In this document: positions 47,901 through 57,041 of the stretch, one piece after another
How positions within the stretch are numbered: the stretch's first letter is position 1
How the letters are laid out: each line of letters begins with the position of its first letter
NCBI GenBank assembly: GCA_019634735.1
Contig: JAHCAT010000007.1
Span: 124,001 to 188,000, forward strand
Length of the DNA: 64,000 nt
From: Lysobacterales bacterium
Lineage (GTDB): Bacteria > Pseudomonadota > Gammaproteobacteria > Xanthomonadales > UBA2363
Direction: 5' to 3'
Notes under the pieces: generated by a model
Databases searched by the model: none
Seen by the model: the letters and a program-made list of their open reading frames with translations, nothing else
What the model was told of the DNA's origin: nothing
Made by a program: the position numbers and the translations under genes

Positions 47901-49073
47901 GTGAAGCTCAACGCCCTCGAACGCCGCGCCGCGGCGGCCCTGGCGCTGGTCGTCAGCCTGCGCATGTTCGGCCTGTTCCTGATCCTGCCGGTGTTCGCCG
48001 CGCAGGCGCGCGCCTATCCCGACGCGGTGCCCTGGCTGATCGGCCTGGCCCTGGGCGTCTACGGACTCGGCCAGGCCCTGCTGCAACTGCCCTATGGCCT
48101 GCTGTCGGATCGCGTGGGACGGCGTCCCGCGATTTCCCTGGGCCTGCTGGTGTTCGCGCTTGGCGGCCTGGTGGCGGCCTTGGCGACCACGCTCAAGGGG
48201 GTGGTGCTGGGGCGCGCCCTGCAGGGGATGGGTGCGGTGTCCGGCGCCGGCCTGGCGCTGGCCGCCGACCTCAGCCGCGACGCGGTGCGCGGCAAGGTGA
48301 TGGCGATCATCGGCGCCAGCATCGGCCTGGCGTTCGTGCTGGCCCTGGTCGCTGGCGCCCCGCTTTTCGCCCTCGGCGGCCTGCCGCTGCTGTTCGCGCT
48401 GACCGCGGTGCTCGCGCTGGCCAGCCTCGCGCTGCTGTGGGCGGTCGTTCCGGCGCCCGCACGCAGCATGCCGGTGGCGGTGAGTCCGGGCGCCCTGCGC
48501 CGGGCGCTGGCGGATCCGCGCCTGTTGCTGCTGGACCTCAGCGTGTTCGTGCTGCACGTCCTGCTGACCGCCGCCTTCGTGGCCCTGCCGACCCTGCTGG
48601 TCGACCGGCTCGGTCTGCCCCTGGCCCGGCACTGGCAGTTCTACCTGCCAGTGATGGTCGTGGCGGCGGGCTGCCTGCCGCTGTTCGTCGGTGGTCGCCA
48701 GGCGGCCCTGGAGGGGCTTGGCCGGCGCCAGGCCCTGGCCCTGCTGCTGGCGGCGGGGGGGCTGGCGTTGCTGGCCGGCGGCCAGGGTCCGATGCTGCTG
48801 GCGGTGGCCGGCTGCGCATTCTTCGCCGGCTTCACCGCCCTGGAGGCCCTGCTGCCGACCCTGGTGTCGCGACTCGCGCCCGAGCATGGCCGCGGCGCCG
48901 CGCTGGGCGCCTACTCGGGCCTGCAATTCCTGGGCGCCTTCGTCGGCGGCCTGGTCGGCGGCGTGCTGCTGGGGCGTTTGGGCGAGGCACAGGTTTTGGC
49001 CGCGGCGGCCGCCCTGGCGCTAGGCTGGACCGCGGTCCTGTGGGTGCTCGGCCGCCGCTTGCGCGGGGGCTGA
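47901..49073 (+). CDS. MFS-family efflux transporter
   Basis: A 390-residue membrane protein with about twelve helices. The major-facilitator motif between helices 2 and 3 is GLLSDRVGRRPAI. The GTG at 47901 gives MKLNALERRAAAALALVVSL; the open frame before it belongs to no gene. An MFS gene just upstream of ssb is also known in Pseudomonas, so the placement is conserved though the substrate is not known. Confidence 0.9.
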   Translation: MKLNALERRAAAALALVVSLRMFGLFLILPVFAAQARAYPDAVPWLIGLALGVYGLGQALLQLPYGLLSDRVGRRPAISLGLLVFALGGLVAALATTLKGVVLGRALQGMGAVSGAGLALAADLSRDAVRGKVMAIIGASIGLAFVLALVAGAPLFALGGLPLLFALTAVLALASLALLWAVVPAPARSMPVAVSPGALRRALADPRLLLLDLSVFVLHVLLTAAFVALPTLLVDRLGLPLARHWQFYLPVMVVAAGCLPLFVGGRQAALEGLGRRQALALLLAAGGLALLAGGQGPMLLAVAGCAFFAGFTALEALLPTLVSRLAPEHGRGAALGAYSGLQFLGAFVGGLVGGVLLGRLGEAQVLAAAAALALGWTAVLWVLGRRLRGG

Positions 49074-49165
49074 ATGGCGCGGTGCCGGAAAATTCCGACG
49101 CCGCATCGCGGCCGGTTCACCCGTTCCCGCAAGCTGCTTTCCCAGGCAGGTCCGTAGGGGGCGCG

Positions 49166-49174
49166 TGCTATCCT
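49166..49174 (+). promoter_or_regulatory. ssb: possible extended -10 promoter of ssb
   Basis: TGCTATCCT is an extended -10 (TG-n-TATCCT) 29 bp before the ssb ATG in the 129-bp gap after the MFS gene; no good -35 is seen. Confidence 0.35.
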
Positions 49175-49202
49175 GCGGCCATCGAAACGAGGTCCTAGCG
49201 CC

Positions 49203-49706
49203 ATGGCACGAGGCATCAACAAGGTCATCCTGGTCGGCAATCTGGGCAACGATCCAGAGGTGCGCTACACGCCCTCCGGCGCGGCCATCACCACGATCAG
49301 CGTGGCGACCTCCGAGCAGTGGACCGACAAGCAGTCCGGCCAGAAGCAGGAACGCACCGAGTGGCACCGGGTGAAGTTCTTCGGCCGCCTGGCCGAGATC
49401 GCCGCCGAGTACCTGCGCAAGGGCCGGCAGGTCTACATCGAGGGCAGCCTGCGCACCGACAAGTACACCGACAAGCAGGGCGTCGAGCGCTACACCACCG
49501 ACATCATCGCCAACGAGATGCAGATGCTGGGCGGCATGGGCGAAGGTGGCGGCGGTGGCGGCGGTGGCGGCGGTGGTGCGCCGCGCGACCGGGGCGCCGG
49601 CCAGCAGCGCGGTGGCGGTGGCGGTGGCGGTGGCGACCGTGGCCCGGCCCGCCAGCCGGCCCAGGAGCCGGTTGCCGACTTCAGCGACGACGACATCCCG
49701 TTCTGA
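49203..49706 (+). CDS. ssb: single-stranded DNA-binding protein
   Basis: A 167-residue SSB. The OB-fold spans residues 1-110 ([39 protein letters not shown]). A Gly-rich linker with two G-runs follows, then the acidic tip DFSDDDIPF that recruits repair and replication partners. It is followed by a strong terminator, after which the acquired island begins. Confidence 0.97.
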   Translation: MARGINKVILVGNLGNDPEVRYTPSGAAITTISVATSEQWTDKQSGQKQERTEWHRVKFFGRLAEIAAEYLRKGRQVYIEGSLRTDKYTDKQGVERYTTDIIANEMQMLGGMGEGGGGGGGGGGGAPRDRGAGQQRGGGGGGGGDRGPARQPAQEPVADFSDDDIPF

Positions 49707-49743
49707 CGAACACCTTTTGCGACGTGGTGAGAAAGATCTTACG

Positions 49744-49777
49744 AAGGCCCCGTTCTTGCGGGGCCTTTTGTTTTGTT
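49744..49777 (+). terminator. ssb: strong intrinsic terminator of ssb
   Basis: A perfect 9-bp stem (AAGGCCCCG / CGGGGCCTT, 49744-49752 and 49759-49767) with a TTCTTG loop and a T-rich tail (TTGTTTTGTT). Confidence 0.85.
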
Positions 49778-49879
49778 ATCGCCTTGATTCAATGTGCGCG
49801 TGGGTTTGCTTCTTGCGGATAATTTGCTTCGAGAATTCGGCGGGACACAGGTGTTGGCTCTCGCTTTTTTCAGGTGGAT

Positions 49880-49900
49880 TGAGGGGTGCTAATCCCCTCA
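49880..49900. repeat. hairpin upstream of OLD gene
   Basis: TGAGGGG and CCCCTCA flank a TGCTAAT loop in the leader of the nuclease gene. It may control its expression or be a relic of the insertion. Confidence 0.4.
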
Positions 49901-49980
49901 GGGCCAGCCGTCAGAGGGTTTCAGGATTGGTCGTCTTCCTGACGTCTTTCGGTTCGGCCGATAAGTGGAGTGGCTGAAAA

Positions 49981-51669
49981 ATGAATGGCGCATTGTTAAA
50001 TGGACTCTTCCTGGAGAACTTTCGTGGAATTGGCGATGCTGGCGTTAGAGTGTCTCCCCTTAACAAGATGAGTTTTTTTGTCGGCCCAAACAATTCCGGA
50101 AAGTCCACCGTACTGCATTTCCTATTTAAGTACCTTTCTCGAGCATTGGCCCAGCACCATTCATTTGAAATCTCAAAAGAGGATATCCCGCTGGGCAAGG
50201 AGGCTGCGAACTTTCGATTTGGCATTGGCGTTCCGCCCAGTCAAATTGCATCGGGCACTCCAAATGCAGATATTCATGCCCTTCTGGAAAAACTGGCTCC
50301 AGATGGCCTAATTTGGGTAAGACCAGCGCAGGCAAGAAATCAGGTTGAGCTTCTTGACTACAACATTGAATCTGCAATACCACTTCTGCAGCCTGCTCAG
50401 TGGAGGAATCTGTGGAGTGGTCTAACCGGTAATTATCACAGCGGCGCGATTGCGGATTGGGTGTCGGGCTCTATCAGGCTCATCTTAGCAAAATTCAATT
50501 GGTCGGTCCCAAAGGTGCGGCTGATTCCGGCCATTAGGCAAATATCATCGGGCGACGGCTTGCAGGACTGCTCCGGAGCCGGGCTGATAGATGAGTTGGC
50601 AAAGCTTCAGGGGCCGGACTACCACGAACAATCATTTCGTGTTAAATATAAAGCCATTGAGGATTTTGTGCGGTCGGTTACAGGTCATAGTGATGCGACA
50701 ATTGAGATTCCCTATTCGAAGGCCCATGTTTTGGTGAAAATAAATGGGAAAGTCCTTCCTCTGGCTTCCTTGGGTACCGGAATCCATGAAGTGGTTATGC
50801 TTGCTGCTTTTTGCACCCTCTATGAGAGGGAGATAATATGTTTGGAGGAGCCAGAGATTCACTTGCACCCTCTTTTGCAGCGCAAGTTGATCCGATATTT
50901 GGCCAGAGAAACCTCAAATCAATATGTTATTGCCACTCACTCGGCGGCTATACTTGATTCGGTATCAGCCACTGTATTTTCCGTGTCACAGATAGATGGG
51001 GATACCTCCATACGTTTGGCGTCAACATCTGGTGAGCGTTTTGAGATTTGCAGGGCACTTGGCTATCAGGCGTCCGACCTTCTTCAGTGCAACGCTGTGG
51101 TCTGGGTCGAGGGGCAATCGGATCGAATATACGTGTTGCACTGGATTTTAGCAATTGCTCCCGATCTTGTTGAGGGGGTTGATTTTTCCATTATGTTCTA
51201 TGGGGGGCGCTTGCTATCCCATCTTTCAGCTCAAGACGAAGAGGTTTCGGAGTTCATATCTTTGAGGCGTTTGAATAGGCATGTTGCATTGATTATGGAT
51301 AGTGACAAGAGGAGCGCACGATCTCGGTTAAACAGTACCAAGCGACGGGTCATAAATGAATTGAGTGATGGCTTTATTTGGGTGACGGCGGGGCGGGAGA
51401 TTGAAAACTACATCTCAACAGATGGGCTTTTGGCGGTGTTTCGAGAGGTGCAAAAGGACGCTGTAGATGCAACGGCGCCCCCTGGGCCTTATGACAGGGC
51501 GCTAAAATATGAGAATAGTCAAGGAAGGGAGCTGATTGCTGATAAGGTCAAATTTGCAAGGGCATTGGTTCGAAGAGAGCCTGATCTATCGGTACTGGAT
51601 TTGCGAAAAAAGGTGGAGAGTTTGGTTAGGTTTATCAGGTCCGCGTCAATGCACCGTCTGGACAGGTGA
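49981..51669 (+). CDS. OLD-family ATP-dependent nuclease (AAA ATPase + TOPRIM)
   Basis: A 562-residue standalone protein. An ABC/SMC-type ATPase has Walker A GPNNSGKS (35-42), a signature-like SLGTGIHE (263-270), Walker B IICLEEPE (285-292) and switch ATHS (318-321). A C-terminal TOPRIM nuclease has the Glu in VVWVEGQSD (Glu377), the DxD in IMDSDK (440-442) and REIENY (472-477). This is the layout of OLD nucleases and of fused PARIS/AriAB-like proteins, used in phage defence. No UvrD-type partner is nearby, so it resembles class 1 OLD. Codon use is markedly AT-richer than its neighbours, a sign of transfer. Confidence 0.88.
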   Translation: MNGALLNGLFLENFRGIGDAGVRVSPLNKMSFFVGPNNSGKSTVLHFLFKYLSRALAQHHSFEISKEDIPLGKEAANFRFGIGVPPSQIASGTPNADIHALLEKLAPDGLIWVRPAQARNQVELLDYNIESAIPLLQPAQWRNLWSGLTGNYHSGAIADWVSGSIRLILAKFNWSVPKVRLIPAIRQISSGDGLQDCSGAGLIDELAKLQGPDYHEQSFRVKYKAIEDFVRSVTGHSDATIEIPYSKAHVLVKINGKVLPLASLGTGIHEVVMLAAFCTLYEREIICLEEPEIHLHPLLQRKLIRYLARETSNQYVIATHSAAILDSVSATVFSVSQIDGDTSIRLASTSGERFEICRALGYQASDLLQCNAVVWVEGQSDRIYVLHWILAIAPDLVEGVDFSIMFYGGRLLSHLSAQDEEVSEFISLRRLNRHVALIMDSDKRSARSRLNSTKRRVINELSDGFIWVTAGREIENYISTDGLLAVFREVQKDAVDATAPPGPYDRALKYENSQGRELIADKVKFARALVRREPDLSVLDLRKKVESLVRFIRSASMHRLDR

Positions 51670-51709
51670 AAGACTGGGCGACTGAGGCTGAAGACTTTGA
51701 TGGTACGTA

Positions 51710-51740
51710 CTTGCGACACCATCTGACATTCTGTCGCAAG
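51710..51740. repeat. inverted repeat at right edge of island
   Basis: CTTGCGACA and TGTCGCAAG (51710-51718, 51732-51740) form a perfect 9-bp stem with a 13-nt loop, 40 bp after the nuclease stop. It has no T-run; it may be a terminator, an end-repeat or a regulatory site of the next gene. Confidence 0.5.
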
Positions 51741-51855
51741 ACTGATGCTGCTCAGGTCATCGTTCGTTGTTGGTGAGCCACCGGCCGCACTTTTGGCGCC
51801 ATCCACCGGTGAACCCGGGCGACGTCCGTCCGGGCCGCCCTGCCGGAGCGCCGCC

Positions 51856-53289
51856 ATGGTCCTGTCCCGCCTCCTCGTCCCTGTCCTCGTCCTGCTCGGC
51901 CTGGGCGCCACCGCCCAGGCGCGGCCGCTGTTCGTCGACGGCTTCGATCCGCCGGCGATCGCGCCGCTGTTCCCGCCCCAGGGCAACAGCTTCGCCCTGC
52001 CACCGGGACCGACCGTCGACCGTCTGGTCTGGCTGATGGGCGAACTGGCGGCCGGCCAGACCACCACGCCGGCCGAGGTCGAGGCCAATTTCGATCCCGC
52101 CTGGCTGGCCCAGACCAACGTCGCCCAGACCCAGGCCTTCATCCAGTCCCTGCGCACCAGCTGGCCGGATGCCGTGATCCGCGACGTGGTCATGGTCACG
52201 CCGGTGCGCGCGACCGTGGTGATCTCCTCGCCGGGCGGTGCGCTGCCCTGGGGCTTCATGAACATCGGCGCCCGCTACAGCGGCGAACGCAAGATCGTGC
52301 TGTTCGGCGTCAGCAACTATGGCGGCAGCGTGATCTATCCGGCCGACCGCACCCTGACGCTGCCGCAGGCCGCCGACCGCTTCGCAACCCTGTCGCCGGG
52401 CCACGGCCTGCTGGTCGGCCGGATCGGCGCCAACGGCCAGTGCACGGCGCTGGCCGAACGCAATGCCCAGGTGCCGCGTGCCACCGCCTCGGTGTTCAAG
52501 ATCTTCTCGTTGGGCGCGGTCGGCCGAATGATCGCCGACGGCCCCCTGTCCGCGGCCGAACCGATGGCCCTGACCCAGGCCCTGCTCGCGCCGGGCGGCA
52601 CCATCAACAGCGAGCCGCTGGGGACGGTGTTCACGGTCGGCGAGATTGCGACCATGATGATGGGCATCAGCGACAACACCGCCACCGACCACCTGCACGC
52701 CCGGGTGGGCAGGACGCGCATGAACCAGTCCGCGACCTGGATGGGCATGGCGCAACCGACGCTGATCACCCCCTTCCTCAACATCAGCGAGCAGTTCCAT
52801 GTGTTCCGCTCGTTCGCCTATGCCACCGCGCTGTCCTACGTGAACGGCACGGAGCCGTTCCAGGAGCAGTTCCTGGTCCAGCAGATCGAGCCGCTGGGCC
52901 GTTTCGTGTCCGGGCCGTTCTTCCACGCCGACCTGCTGACCGCCGGCACCTGGCAGGCCACCGCCTTCGATGTCTGCAGGGCGTTCGGAGCGTTGCGCCT
53001 GCTGCCCAAGGGCTCGGAAGCGATGACCACGGTCGACGCCGCCCTGGGGGCCGGCGTCGCCCAGCCAGACGTGCGCGGCGACTTCCAGCGGGTCTGGTAC
53101 AAGGGCGGCAGCCTGGCGCAGTTCGCGGGCCAGTTCCACGTGCTGAACCATGTCTGGATGTTGGAGGATGGTGGCGCCGATGCCTACGTGGTGATCGCGC
53201 TGTCCAACGACCCGGGTGGCGCCATCGACCCGTTCGCGGTGCAGTCGGTCACCGGACGCCTGCTGGAGCTGGTCGCCGAGCGGCCCTGA
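51856..53289 (+). CDS. exported class A beta-lactamase-fold serine hydrolase
   Basis: A 477-residue protein with a signal peptide ending AQA. Right after the cleavage point lies RPLFVDGFDPP, the tag seen at the C-terminus of other exported proteins here. An N-terminal ~150-residue domain precedes a serine hydrolase with SVFK (212-215), SDN (272-274) and WYKGGS (416-418 KGG), the three elements of class A beta-lactamases and related peptidases. It is much longer than true beta-lactamases, so a housekeeping or peptidase role is more likely than resistance. The ATG at 51856 is used; the earlier in-frame ATG lies in island-edge sequence. Confidence 0.85.
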   Translation: MVLSRLLVPVLVLLGLGATAQARPLFVDGFDPPAIAPLFPPQGNSFALPPGPTVDRLVWLMGELAAGQTTTPAEVEANFDPAWLAQTNVAQTQAFIQSLRTSWPDAVIRDVVMVTPVRATVVISSPGGALPWGFMNIGARYSGERKIVLFGVSNYGGSVIYPADRTLTLPQAADRFATLSPGHGLLVGRIGANGQCTALAERNAQVPRATASVFKIFSLGAVGRMIADGPLSAAEPMALTQALLAPGGTINSEPLGTVFTVGEIATMMMGISDNTATDHLHARVGRTRMNQSATWMGMAQPTLITPFLNISEQFHVFRSFAYATALSYVNGTEPFQEQFLVQQIEPLGRFVSGPFFHADLLTAGTWQATAFDVCRAFGALRLLPKGSEAMTTVDAALGAGVAQPDVRGDFQRVWYKGGSLAQFAGQFHVLNHVWMLEDGGADAYVVIALSNDPGGAIDPFAVQSVTGRLLELVAERP

Positions 53290-53450
53290 TCGCGGCACCG
53301 GCGTGCGCGGTCCGGGGGCGCGGCCCCCGACCGCTTCCCGGGCCGGGGCAGGGCACCGGCCGTCCGGCCTGGCCGAAACCCTGCCGATGCCGCGGCAGGC
53401 TCGGCGCGGCAGCCGCGGAATACGTCGGGCCGGGGTCGAAGACCCTGCGC

Positions 53451-53456
53451 TATCAT
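53451..53456 (+). promoter_or_regulatory. rfbB: possible -10 element of rfb operon
   Basis: TATCAT at 53451-53456, 53 bp before the chosen rfbB start. It contains the ATG of an alternative longer reading, which argues against that start. No good -35. Confidence 0.3.
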
Positions 53457-53508
53457 GCCGGTCCCGCCGCGCAGCGCCCTGCGCGCGGCGCCCTTCACGG
53501 AGGCGGCA

Positions 53509-54576
53509 TTGGAGAGCAGGACCTTGCTGGTGACCGGCGGCGCCGGCTTCATCGGCGGCAATTTCGTGCTGGACATGCTGGCCCGGCACCGCGACCTGCG
53601 CATCGTCAACCTGGATGCGCTGACCTACGCCGGCAACCTGGACACCCTGGCGCCCCTGGCGGACGACGCGCGGCACCGCTTCGTGCACGGCGATATCGGC
53701 GACGGGGAGCTGGTCGCCCGCCTGCTCGCCGAACACCGGCCCCAGGCGATCGTCAACTTCGCCGCGGAAAGCCACGTCGACCGCTCGATCGACGGGCCGG
53801 CGGCCTTCGTGCAGACCAACGTGGTCGGCACGCTTTCCCTGCTCGAGCGGGCACGCGACCACTGGCGCGGCCTCGAGCAGGACCAGCGGGACCGCTTCCG
53901 CTTCCTGCATGTCTCCACCGACGAGGTCTACGGATCGCTGGGCGAAACCGGCAAGTTCACCGAGACCACGCCGTATGCGCCGAACTCGCCGTACTCGGCC
54001 AGCAAGGCCGCCAGCGACCACCTGGTGCGCGCCTTCCACCACACCTACGGCCTGCCGGTGCTGACCACCAACTGCTCGAACAACTACGGCCCCTACCAGT
54101 TCCCCGAGAAGCTGATCCCGCTGGTCATCCAGAAGGCCCTGGCCGGCGCCGACCTGCCGGTCTACGGCGACGGCCGCAACGTGCGCGACTGGCTGTACGT
54201 GGTCGATCACTGCCGCGCCATCGAGGCGGTGCTGGCGCGCGGGCGCCCGGGCGAGGTCTACAACGTCGGCGGCGACGCCGAGCGCGAGAACATCCAGGTG
54301 GTTCGCACCCTGTGCGCCCTGCTCGACGCGCGCCGGCCGCGCGTCGACGGGCAGGGCTACGCCAGCCAGATCACCTTCGTCGGCGACCGCCCGGGACACG
54401 ACCGCCGCTACGCCATCGATTCGGGCAAGCTGCAGGCCGAGCTGGGCTGGCGGCCGGCCGAGACGTTCGAGTCGGGTATCGCCCGCACCGTCGACTGGTA
54501 CCTGGCCAACCAGGCCTGGTGCCAGCGCGTCCAGGACGGCAGCTACCTCGGCGAACGCCTCGGCACGGCGGCCTGA
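53509..54576 (+). CDS. rfbB: dTDP-glucose 4,6-dehydratase
   Basis: A 355-residue short-chain dehydratase, the second step of dTDP-L-rhamnose synthesis. It has the Rossmann motif [22 protein letters not shown], the STDEVYG block and the catalytic Tyr-x3-Lys in [13 protein letters not shown] at 53509 is chosen because GGAGG lies 5 nt upstream and [13 protein letters not shown] matches the family start; the ATG at 53455 falls in a probable -10. Genes rfbBACD are contiguous. Confidence 0.95.
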   Translation: MESRTLLVTGGAGFIGGNFVLDMLARHRDLRIVNLDALTYAGNLDTLAPLADDARHRFVHGDIGDGELVARLLAEHRPQAIVNFAAESHVDRSIDGPAAFVQTNVVGTLSLLERARDHWRGLEQDQRDRFRFLHVSTDEVYGSLGETGKFTETTPYAPNSPYSASKAASDHLVRAFHHTYGLPVLTTNCSNNYGPYQFPEKLIPLVIQKALAGADLPVYGDGRNVRDWLYVVDHCRAIEAVLARGRPGEVYNVGGDAERENIQVVRTLCALLDARRPRVDGQGYASQITFVGDRPGHDRRYAIDSGKLQAELGWRPAETFESGIARTVDWYLANQAWCQRVQDGSYLGERLGTAA

Positions 54577-54597
54577 TCCACTTCTGCAGGAACCGCG

Positions 54598-55485
54598 ATG
54601 AGCATCAGCAAGGGCATCATCCTGGCCGGCGGCTCCGGCACCCGGCTGTATCCGTTGACCCAGGTGATCAGCAAGCAGCTGCTGCCGGTCTACGACAAGC
54701 CGATGATCTATTACCCGCTCAGCACCCTGATGCTGGCGGGCATCCGCGAGGTGCTGATCATCACCACCCCGCACGAACAGCCGCTGTTCCGGGCGCTGCT
54801 CGGCGACGGCTCGCAGTGGGGCATGACCCTGCGCTACGCCGTGCAGCCTTCGCCGGACGGCCTGGCGCAGGCCTTCCTGATCGGCCGGGAGTTCCTGGCC
54901 GGGCAGCCCTCCTGCCTGATCCTGGGCGACAACATCTTCCACGGCCACGGCCTGGTCGAGGTGCTGCGCCGGGCGGCGGCGCAGCCCGCCGGCGCCACGG
55001 TGTTCGGCTACTGGGTCAGCGATCCGCACCGCTACGGCGTCGCCGAATTCCACGCCGACGGCCGGGTGCTCAGCCTGGAGGAAAAGCCCGCGCAGCCGCG
55101 TTCCAACTACGCGGTCACCGGCCTGTACTTCTACGACGGCCGGGCCAGCGAGTTCGCCGCCGGCTTGGCGCCCAGCCCGCGCGGCGAGCTGGAGATCACC
55201 GACCTCAACCGCCGCTACCTCGAGGACGGTTCGCTGCGCTGCGAGCGACTGGGCCGCGGCTATGCCTGGCTGGACACCGGCACCCACGAATCGCTGCTGC
55301 AGGCCGCCGACTTCATCGAGACCCTCGAACAGCGCCAGGGCCTGAAGATCGCCTGCCCGGAGGAGATCGCCTTCCAGCAGGGCTGGATCGACGCCGACCG
55401 GGTGCGCGAACTGGCTGCGCCGCTGGCCAAGAACGGCTATGGCCAGTACCTGCTGGCCATGCTGGAACAGGAGAACCGGCCGTGA
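54598..55485 (+). CDS. rfbA: glucose-1-phosphate thymidylyltransferase
   Basis: A 295-residue enzyme making dTDP-glucose from dTTP and glucose-1-phosphate. The nucleotide-binding [20 protein letters not shown] and [10 protein letters not shown] are diagnostic, with [20 protein letters not shown] further on. It sits 21 bp after rfbB and overlaps rfbC (GTGA). Confidence 0.96.
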   Translation: MSISKGIILAGGSGTRLYPLTQVISKQLLPVYDKPMIYYPLSTLMLAGIREVLIITTPHEQPLFRALLGDGSQWGMTLRYAVQPSPDGLAQAFLIGREFLAGQPSCLILGDNIFHGHGLVEVLRRAAAQPAGATVFGYWVSDPHRYGVAEFHADGRVLSLEEKPAQPRSNYAVTGLYFYDGRASEFAAGLAPSPRGELEITDLNRRYLEDGSLRCERLGRGYAWLDTGTHESLLQAADFIETLEQRQGLKIACPEEIAFQQGWIDADRVRELAAPLAKNGYGQYLLAMLEQENRP

Positions 55486-56060
55486 ACTTCATCGGCACCG
55501 AGCTGCCCGGCGTGGTGATCGTCGAGCCGAAGGTGTTCGGCGACGAGCGCGGCTACTTCTTCGAGAGCTTCCACAAGGCACGCTTCGCCGAGCATGGCCT
55601 GGCCATCGACATCGTGCAGAGCAACGTCTCGCGTTCGGCGCGCGGCGTGCTGCGCGGCCTGCACTACCAGTGGCCGAACCCGCAGGGCAAGCTGGTCCAG
55701 GTGCTGGAAGGCGAGGTCTTCGATGTCGCCGTCGACATCCGGCGCGGCTCGCCGACCTTCGGGCGCTGGACCGCCTGCGTGCTTTCGGCGGAGAACCGGC
55801 GCCTGTTCTGGATTCCCGAAGGCTTCGCACACGGCTTCGCGGTGACCTCCGAGCATGCGCTGTTCTGCTACCACTGCACCGCCGCCTACGACCCGGCCGC
55901 CGACGCCAACCTGGCCTGGAACGACGCCGCGCTGGCGATCGACTGGCCGGTCGCGCAGCCGCAGCTGTCGGCCAAGGACGCCGCGGCGCCGTTGCTGGCC
56001 GACATCCCGCTGCACCGGCTGCCGGCCCTGTCCGGCACGGACCCGGACCCGCTGCCTTGA
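55482..56060 (+). CDS. rfbC: dTDP-4-dehydrorhamnose 3,5-epimerase
   Basis: A 192-residue cupin-fold epimerase, third step of dTDP-rhamnose synthesis. It shows the catalytic His in [24 protein letters not shown] and IPEGFAHGF. The start is GTG at 55482, overlapping the rfbA stop. The frame extends far upstream through rfbA and rfbB as a GC-rich shadow. Confidence 0.94.
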   Translation: MNFIGTELPGVVIVEPKVFGDERGYFFESFHKARFAEHGLAIDIVQSNVSRSARGVLRGLHYQWPNPQGKLVQVLEGEVFDVAVDIRRGSPTFGRWTACVLSAENRRLFWIPEGFAHGFAVTSEHALFCYHCTAAYDPAADANLAWNDAALAIDWPVAQPQLSAKDAAAPLLADIPLHRLPALSGTDPDPLP

Positions 56061-56986
56061 GCCGCATCCTGGTCCTGGGCGGCAACGGCCAGGTCGGCTT
56101 CGAGCTGCTCGGCCAGCTCGCCGCCTCGGGCCCGGTGACAGCAGCGACGCGCGACGGCACCTTGCCGGGCGGCATCGCCTGCGCCCGCTGCGACCTCGCG
56201 GTCGAGGGCGAAGCGGCGGCGCTGATCGCGCGGGAGCGGCCGACCGTGGTCGTCAACGCCGCCGCCTACACGGCAGTCGACCGCGCCGAGGACGAGCCCG
56301 AGCTGGCCCTGCGCGTCAACGGCCTGGCCCTGGCCGAGATCGGCGTCGCCGCGCGCGCGGTGGGCGCGGCGGTGGTCCACTACTCGACCGACTACGTTTT
56401 TCCCGGCGATGCCGGCCGTCCATGCCGGGAAGAGGACGCCACTGGCCCTCGCAGCGCCTATGGCGAGAGCAAACTGGCGGGCGAACGCGCCCTGGCCGAC
56501 AGTGGCGCCGACCACCTGGTGCTGCGCACCGCCTGGGTCTACGGCGCGCGCGGCCACAATTTCCTGCGCACCATGTTGCGCCTGGGCGCCGAGCGCGACG
56601 AACTGCGCGTGGTCGACGATCAGCACGGCGCGCCGACGCCGGCGGCGCTGATCGCGGCTGCCACCGTGCGCCTGATCGAGGCCTGGGCGACCGGCGACCG
56701 CGAAGCCCGCGCCGCGCGTTCGGGCATCTACCACCTGGCCAGCGCCGGCGACACCACCTGGTGCCGGTTCGCGCGGGCGATCTTCGGGCGCGTCGTGGCG
56801 GCGGGGCTGCTGACCCGGGCACCGCAGGTGGCGGCGATCGCCAGTCACGAGTTTCCCGCGCGGGCGGTCCGGCCTGCCTATTCGGTGCTCGACACCGCGC
56901 GCCTGCGCGACGTCTTCGGCATCGACCTGCCGGGCTGGGAAGCCGGACTCGACCGGGTCGTCTCGGAACTGGCGGCGCGCGCATGA
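56057..56986 (+). CDS. rfbD: dTDP-4-dehydrorhamnose reductase
   Basis: A 309-residue NAD(P)H-dependent reductase, final step to dTDP-L-rhamnose. It has LGGNGQVGFEL, VVNAAAYTAVDRAEDE, the STDYVF block and the catalytic Tyr-x3-Lys in YGESKLAGE. The start is TTG at 56057, a TTGA overlap with the rfbC stop, so translation is coupled. It lies 55 bp before manC. Confidence 0.94.
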   Translation: MSRILVLGGNGQVGFELLGQLAASGPVTAATRDGTLPGGIACARCDLAVEGEAAALIARERPTVVVNAAAYTAVDRAEDEPELALRVNGLALAEIGVAARAVGAAVVHYSTDYVFPGDAGRPCREEDATGPRSAYGESKLAGERALADSGADHLVLRTAWVYGARGHNFLRTMLRLGAERDELRVVDDQHGAPTPAALIAAATVRLIEAWATGDREARAARSGIYHLASAGDTTWCRFARAIFGRVVAAGLLTRAPQVAAIASHEFPARAVRPAYSVLDTARLRDVFGIDLPGWEAGLDRVVSELAARA

Positions 56987-57041
56987 GTCGCCGGATGGCG
57001 ATCGCCGTCGCCGGGTCCGGCCCGGATCATGGAGGTGTTCC

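Larger units (their letters stand above)
49780..51744. other. AT-rich acquired island carrying an OLD nuclease
   Basis: Base composition changes abruptly just past the ssb terminator and returns to the GC-rich norm near 51745. The island holds one gene. Left of it (49780-49980) there is no gene; a 7-bp hairpin (49880-49900, TGAGGGG / CCCCTCA) lies ~80 bp before the start. Right of it a 9-bp inverted repeat sits at 51710-51740. No integrase, tRNA or clear direct repeat is seen. Confidence 0.75.

Noticed and set aside
49540..49650. GGCGGT repeats inside ssb
   Set aside because: They only encode the Gly-rich linker of SSB, normal for the family.
51856..53289. Antibiotic-resistance beta-lactamase
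   Set aside because: Size, extra domain and chromosomal housekeeping context do not support a resistance call from motifs alone.
53455..53508. ATG start of a longer rfbB
   Set aside because: It falls within a probable -10 and gives an N-terminal extension not seen in the family; TTG at 53509 has the ribosome site.
51757..55287. 1176-codon minus-strand open frame
   Set aside because: A shadow of the serine hydrolase and rfbBA genes, without recognisable domains.
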